Part shown: positions 52,724 through 55,012 of the stretch, piece after piece | Position numbering within the stretch: position 1 is the first letter of the stretch | Layout of the letters: each line of letters starts with the position of its first letter | NCBI GenBank assembly: GCA_021324915.1 | Contig: JAJPIC010000003.1 | Span: 1 to 55,012, forward strand | Direction: 5' to 3' | Length of the DNA stretch: 55,012 nt | Origin: Beijerinckiaceae bacterium | Lineage (GTDB): Bacteria; Pseudomonadota; Alphaproteobacteria; Rhizobiales; Beijerinckiaceae | Translations under genes and position numbers: made by a program | Notes under the pieces: model-generated | The model's database searches: none | Told to the model about the DNA's origin: nothing | The model's input: only the letters and a program-made list of their open reading frames with translations

Positions 52724-52750
52724 AATAAAGATATAAGCAAGTCTTTATAT
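52724..52750. promoter_or_regulatory. Nested AT-rich dyads upstream of ahcY, likely operator
   Basis: Two overlapping perfect inverted repeats lie 52-78 bases before the ahcY start: ATAAAGA (52724-52730) with TCTTTAT (52741-52747), and GATATAA (52729-52735) with TTATATC (52744-52750). Methionine-cycle genes of Proteobacteria are often under ArsR-type SAH/SAM-responsive repressors with similar AT-rich dyads (recalled, not verified). The repeats are seen; the regulator is inferred. Confidence 0.6.
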
Positions 52751-52847
52751 CCGCCATTTTAACCATAGATGCGGCTGCCAAGACCCTTCCCTTTCCCCGC
52801 CGCGGGATAGGCTGTTATCGAACTGTTAGTCTTAAAGGAGCGGGGGC

Positions 52848-53765
52848 ATGCTCCAGATTGGCGAGACCTTTGCGCGGTTTGACGGGGCGCTTGTCGATCT
52901 TGCGCCCTGGGCACTTCCGTTCCGCGAGGCCCTATACCGGCCGCAGACCGATCCGGCCGCAGCCGCGGGCTTTCGAGCGGCGCGCGCCGGGGCCACTCTT
53001 GCGCGCTGGAACGCGGGGCCGAAAGCCTGGCGGCAATGGACGCAAAGAATTGCCGGGCTCGAGGCGCGCTTCGCGCATGAGGAAGAGGCCGCCCGCTTCC
53101 TCGGCCTGATCTGTTTTGCCGATTTCTCGGAGCAGCGTTTCGCCGGGGTCGACTTCGGCACGCTGGAACTGCCGTTCGGCGGATCTTTTGCAGGAGCCGT
53201 TTTCGCAGGGGATGCGTGGTTTGCCGATGCGCGTTTTCGCGGGCCCGTCGATTTTCACAGCGCGCAATTTTTCTCCGACGTCTCGTTCGAGAACAGCCGG
53301 TTCGAAGGCCCTGCCGATTTCCGCGACGCGATCTTTCTAAAGAGCGCCCGCTTCATTTCGATTTGCGCTTGCAGATCCACGAGCTTTCGGGATGCCGAAT
53401 TTTGTGCCGACGTTTGGTTCCGCTATTCGCGCTTCCGCAGCACGCTTGATTTTGCGCGCGCCCGCGTCGGCGGCGAAGCCGGATTCGGCGATTGCCTTTA
53501 TCTCGGGGATGCCGATTTTTCGCAGGCCGAGTTCCTCGACAATGCGGGTTTCGAGCAGAGTGTCTTTGCCGGCAAAGTCTCGTTCGCTCGGACTTCGTTC
53601 GCACGCTATGCGCGGTTCGAGCGCTCCTCGTTTCAGGAAAGGCCGCGCTTTGACGGCGCGCGTTTCCTGGGCCCGTCGCATTTCCATGACACGATCATGC
53701 CAGTGGCCGAATCGCCGGTGGCCGAACAAATCAGGACGATCGAGCATCGCCTGCGCCGCCCCTAG
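52848..53765 (+). CDS. Pentapeptide-repeat protein
   Basis: 305 residues. From about residue 85 to 275 the sequence runs in five-residue units with Phe or Leu at the centre (for example FADFSEQRFAGVDF; AVFAGDAWFADARFRGPVDF; GDADFSQAEFLDNAGFEQSV), which form a right-handed quadrilateral helix. The N-terminal 80 residues are helical and distinct. AGGAG precedes the ATG. Some relatives mimic DNA and shield gyrase (Qnr, MfpA), but most have no known role. It is divergent from ahcY. Confidence 0.9.
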   Translation: MLQIGETFARFDGALVDLAPWALPFREALYRPQTDPAAAAGFRAARAGATLARWNAGPKAWRQWTQRIAGLEARFAHEEEAARFLGLICFADFSEQRFAGVDFGTLELPFGGSFAGAVFAGDAWFADARFRGPVDFHSAQFFSDVSFENSRFEGPADFRDAIFLKSARFISICACRSTSFRDAEFCADVWFRYSRFRSTLDFARARVGGEAGFGDCLYLGDADFSQAEFLDNAGFEQSVFAGKVSFARTSFARYARFERSSFQERPRFDGARFLGPSHFHDTIMPVAESPVAEQIRTIEHRLRRP

Positions 53766-53875
53766 ACGCTGACGGCCGGAATCCTGCAGCGTGCACGGAG
53801 CCGCTTTGTTGGTCTTGCATTTCCTTTTGCAACAAGCTTCTGTGCGCGCAATTCGTCTTCCTCGGAGGTGCGCTC

Positions 53876-54547
53876 ATGAGCCAAGAGACCTGGTCCGCCG
53901 CGGAATCCTATATTTGCGGTCATCTGCTCGGTGACGATCCGATCCTTCAGGCGGCGCTTGCGGTAAGCGAGGAGGCAGGCCTGCCGCGCATCGCGGTCGC
54001 GCCGAACGAGGGCAAGCTGCTCCATCTGCTGGCGCGCGCGCTCAATGCCCGGTCCATTCTCGAAATCGGTACGCTCGGCGGCTACAGCACGATCTGGCTC
54101 GCCCGCGCGCTCGCTCCCGGCGGGCGGTTGATCACGCTCGAGGCCAATCCCAAACATGCAGCCGTCGCGCGCGCCAATATAGCGCGCGCCGGACTTGCCG
54201 ATGTCGTCGATCTCCGGCTCGGCCCGGCGCTCGAAAGTCTGGCTGAGCTCGCAGGTCCTTTCGACCTCATCTTCATCGATGCGGACAAGGAGAATAATGC
54301 CGAATATTTCCGCTGGGCAGTGAAGCTCGCGCGGCCCGGCGGCCTGATCATCGTCGACAATGTCGTGCGCGACGGGGAGATCACAAATCCGGCGACACGC
54401 GATCCCATGGTGCAGGGCACGCAGCGCTTCTATGAGGCAATGGAGGCCGAACAGCGGGTGAGCGCAACGGCCGTCCAAACCGTCGGCAGCAAGGGCCATG
54501 ACGGTTTTGCCATCGCGCTCGTTACCCAGGGAACAGGCGCGGAATAA
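53876..54547 (+). CDS. Class I SAM-dependent O-methyltransferase (catechol OMT-like family 3)
   Basis: 223 residues. SAM motif I is ILEIGTLGGYSTIWLARALA at about 62-81. The acidic loop is TLEANPKHAAVARANIARAG. The metal-binding part is FDLIFIDADKENNAEYFRWA followed by LIIVDNVVRDGEI with the Asp-Asn pair. Members methylate catechols or flavonoids with magnesium. The true substrate is unknown. GGAGG seven bases before the ATG supports the start. The stop codon abuts the pnp stop on the other strand. Confidence 0.94.
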   Translation: MSQETWSAAESYICGHLLGDDPILQAALAVSEEAGLPRIAVAPNEGKLLHLLARALNARSILEIGTLGGYSTIWLARALAPGGRLITLEANPKHAAVARANIARAGLADVVDLRLGPALESLAELAGPFDLIFIDADKENNAEYFRWAVKLARPGGLIIVDNVVRDGEITNPATRDPMVQGTQRFYEAMEAEQRVSATAVQTVGSKGHDGFAIALVTQGTGAE

Positions 54548-54557
54548 TTATTCCGCG
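54538..54557. terminator. Perfect 20-base palindrome spanning two convergent stop codons
   Basis: CGCGGAATAATTATTCCGCG is fully self-complementary. It contains the last codons of both genes: each ends with Ala-Glu-stop encoded GCG GAA TAA, with no bases between the stops. It may act as a bidirectional 3' end hairpin, though no flanking T-runs exist. Confidence 0.5.
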
Positions 54558-55012
54558 ACTTCTTTCTCGGCCTTTTCCTTGGCTTCGAGGTCGGCGCCGG
54601 TCTCCTGATCGACCACTCGCATCGAGAGCCGAACCTTGCCGCGCTCGTCGAAGCCGAGGAGTTTCACTTTGACCTTGTCGCCTTCCTTGACGATGTCCGA
54701 TGTCTTGGCGACGCGGCCCTTTGCCAATTGCGAAATATGGACGAGCCCGTCGCGCGAACCGAAGAAATTCACGAAGGCGCCGAAATCGACCACTTTGACG
54801 ACTGTTCCGTCATAGATCTGGCCGACTTCCGGCTCGCTGGCGATCGACTTGATCCAATTGACCGCCGCGCGGATCGAATTGGCGTCTGAGGAAGCCACTT
54901 TTACCGTGCCGTCGTCCTCGATATTGATCTTGGCGCCGGTCTTCTCGACGATCTCGCGGATCACCTTGCCGCCGGTGCCGATCACTTCGCGGATCTTGTC
55001 GGTCGGGATCTT
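54548..55012 (-). CDS. pnp: Polyribonucleotide nucleotidyltransferase, C-terminal part
   Basis: The last 154 codons are present; the 5' part lies beyond the window end. The visible protein covers the end of the KH domain ([20 protein letters not shown]) and the S1 RNA-binding domain ([40 protein letters not shown]). A Glu/Lys-rich tail ends [10 protein letters not shown]. PNPase degrades RNA from the 3' end as a trimer. The frame is open to the window edge, so no start is given. It converges on the O-methyltransferase. Confidence 0.96.
   Translation of the reverse strand, partial: KIPTDKIREVIGTGGKVIREIVEKTGAKINIEDDGTVKVASSDANSIRAAVNWIKSIASEPEVGQIYDGTVVKVVDFGAFVNFFGSRDGLVHISQLAKGRVAKTSDIVKEGDKVKVKLLGFDERGKVRLSMRVVDQETGADLEAKEKAEKEVAE

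Overview
The window reads as chromosomal DNA of a GC-rich alphaproteobacterium of the order Hyphomicrobiales (Rhizobiales), most plausibly the Beijerinckiaceae/Methylocystaceae side. Supporting signs are the phaR/phaAB-rpmF-mtgA block, an Irr-type iron box before an mbfA gene, a DivL-like kinase beside tsaE-amgK and ahcY, typical Rhizobiales intergenic palindromes, and a formaldehyde-activating-enzyme homologue that hints at methylotrophy. The genus is inference. I found no rRNA, tRNA, CRISPR array, insertion sequence or prophage.

Layout. 1-2.7 kb: a contig-end-like homopolymer stretch, then three genes that look less GC-rich than the rest: a small hypothetical, an AraC regulator and a Tat-type double NTF2-like protein. 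3.1-6.1 kb: minE/minD/minC, then a Fae paralogue with a small acidic partner. 6.2-12.9 kb: lactate permease, a tandem palindromic repeat, an SDR, a PfpI/DJ-1 protein, and an FdhF/YdeP molybdopterin oxidoreductase next to a DUF3175 protein (possibly an Fdh4AB-type formate dehydrogenase). 13-16.6 kb: Ku and LigD (NHEJ). 16.9-20.7 kb: a DUF892 stress protein, a small disordered protein and exbB-exbD-tonB. 20.8-28.7 kb: 3-hydroxybutyryl-CoA dehydrogenase, HNH nuclease, GNAT, NUDIX, mbfA with an ICE box, metallophosphoesterase, glyoxalase II and an EAL protein with a decayed GGDEF.

28.7-34.5 kb: polyhydroxybutyrate (PHB) synthesis and regulation (phaR, phaA, phaB), then rpmF, mtgA, a farnesyl-diphosphate-type synthase and a DUF1345 protein. 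34.5-40.1 kb: a two-component system divergent from a secreted Gly/His-rich protein and a tightly overlapping operon of type III polyketide synthase, methyltransferase and FAD oxidoreductase, the most system-like novelty in the window. 40-46.2 kb: ispG, an SDR, a Fur-family repressor divergent from 3-hydroxybutyrate dehydrogenase plus patatin (possible PHB turnover), cutA and a secreted ClpP-fold-like protein. 46.3-52.7 kb: murU-like nucleotidyltransferase, a TsaE-AmgK fusion, a DivL-like kinase with Tyr in place of the phospho-acceptor His, and ahcY with a strong operator-like dyad. 52.8-55 kb: pentapeptide-repeat protein, O-methyltransferase and the 3' end of pnp.

Themes are PHB formation and mobilisation, C1/formate chemistry, iron handling, cell-wall recycling with cell-cycle control, and a candidate phenolic-lipid operon. 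At least three related families of palindromic repeats are scattered between genes. Many start codons were chosen by Shine-Dalgarno match and differ from the longest possible reading frame; the entries say where.
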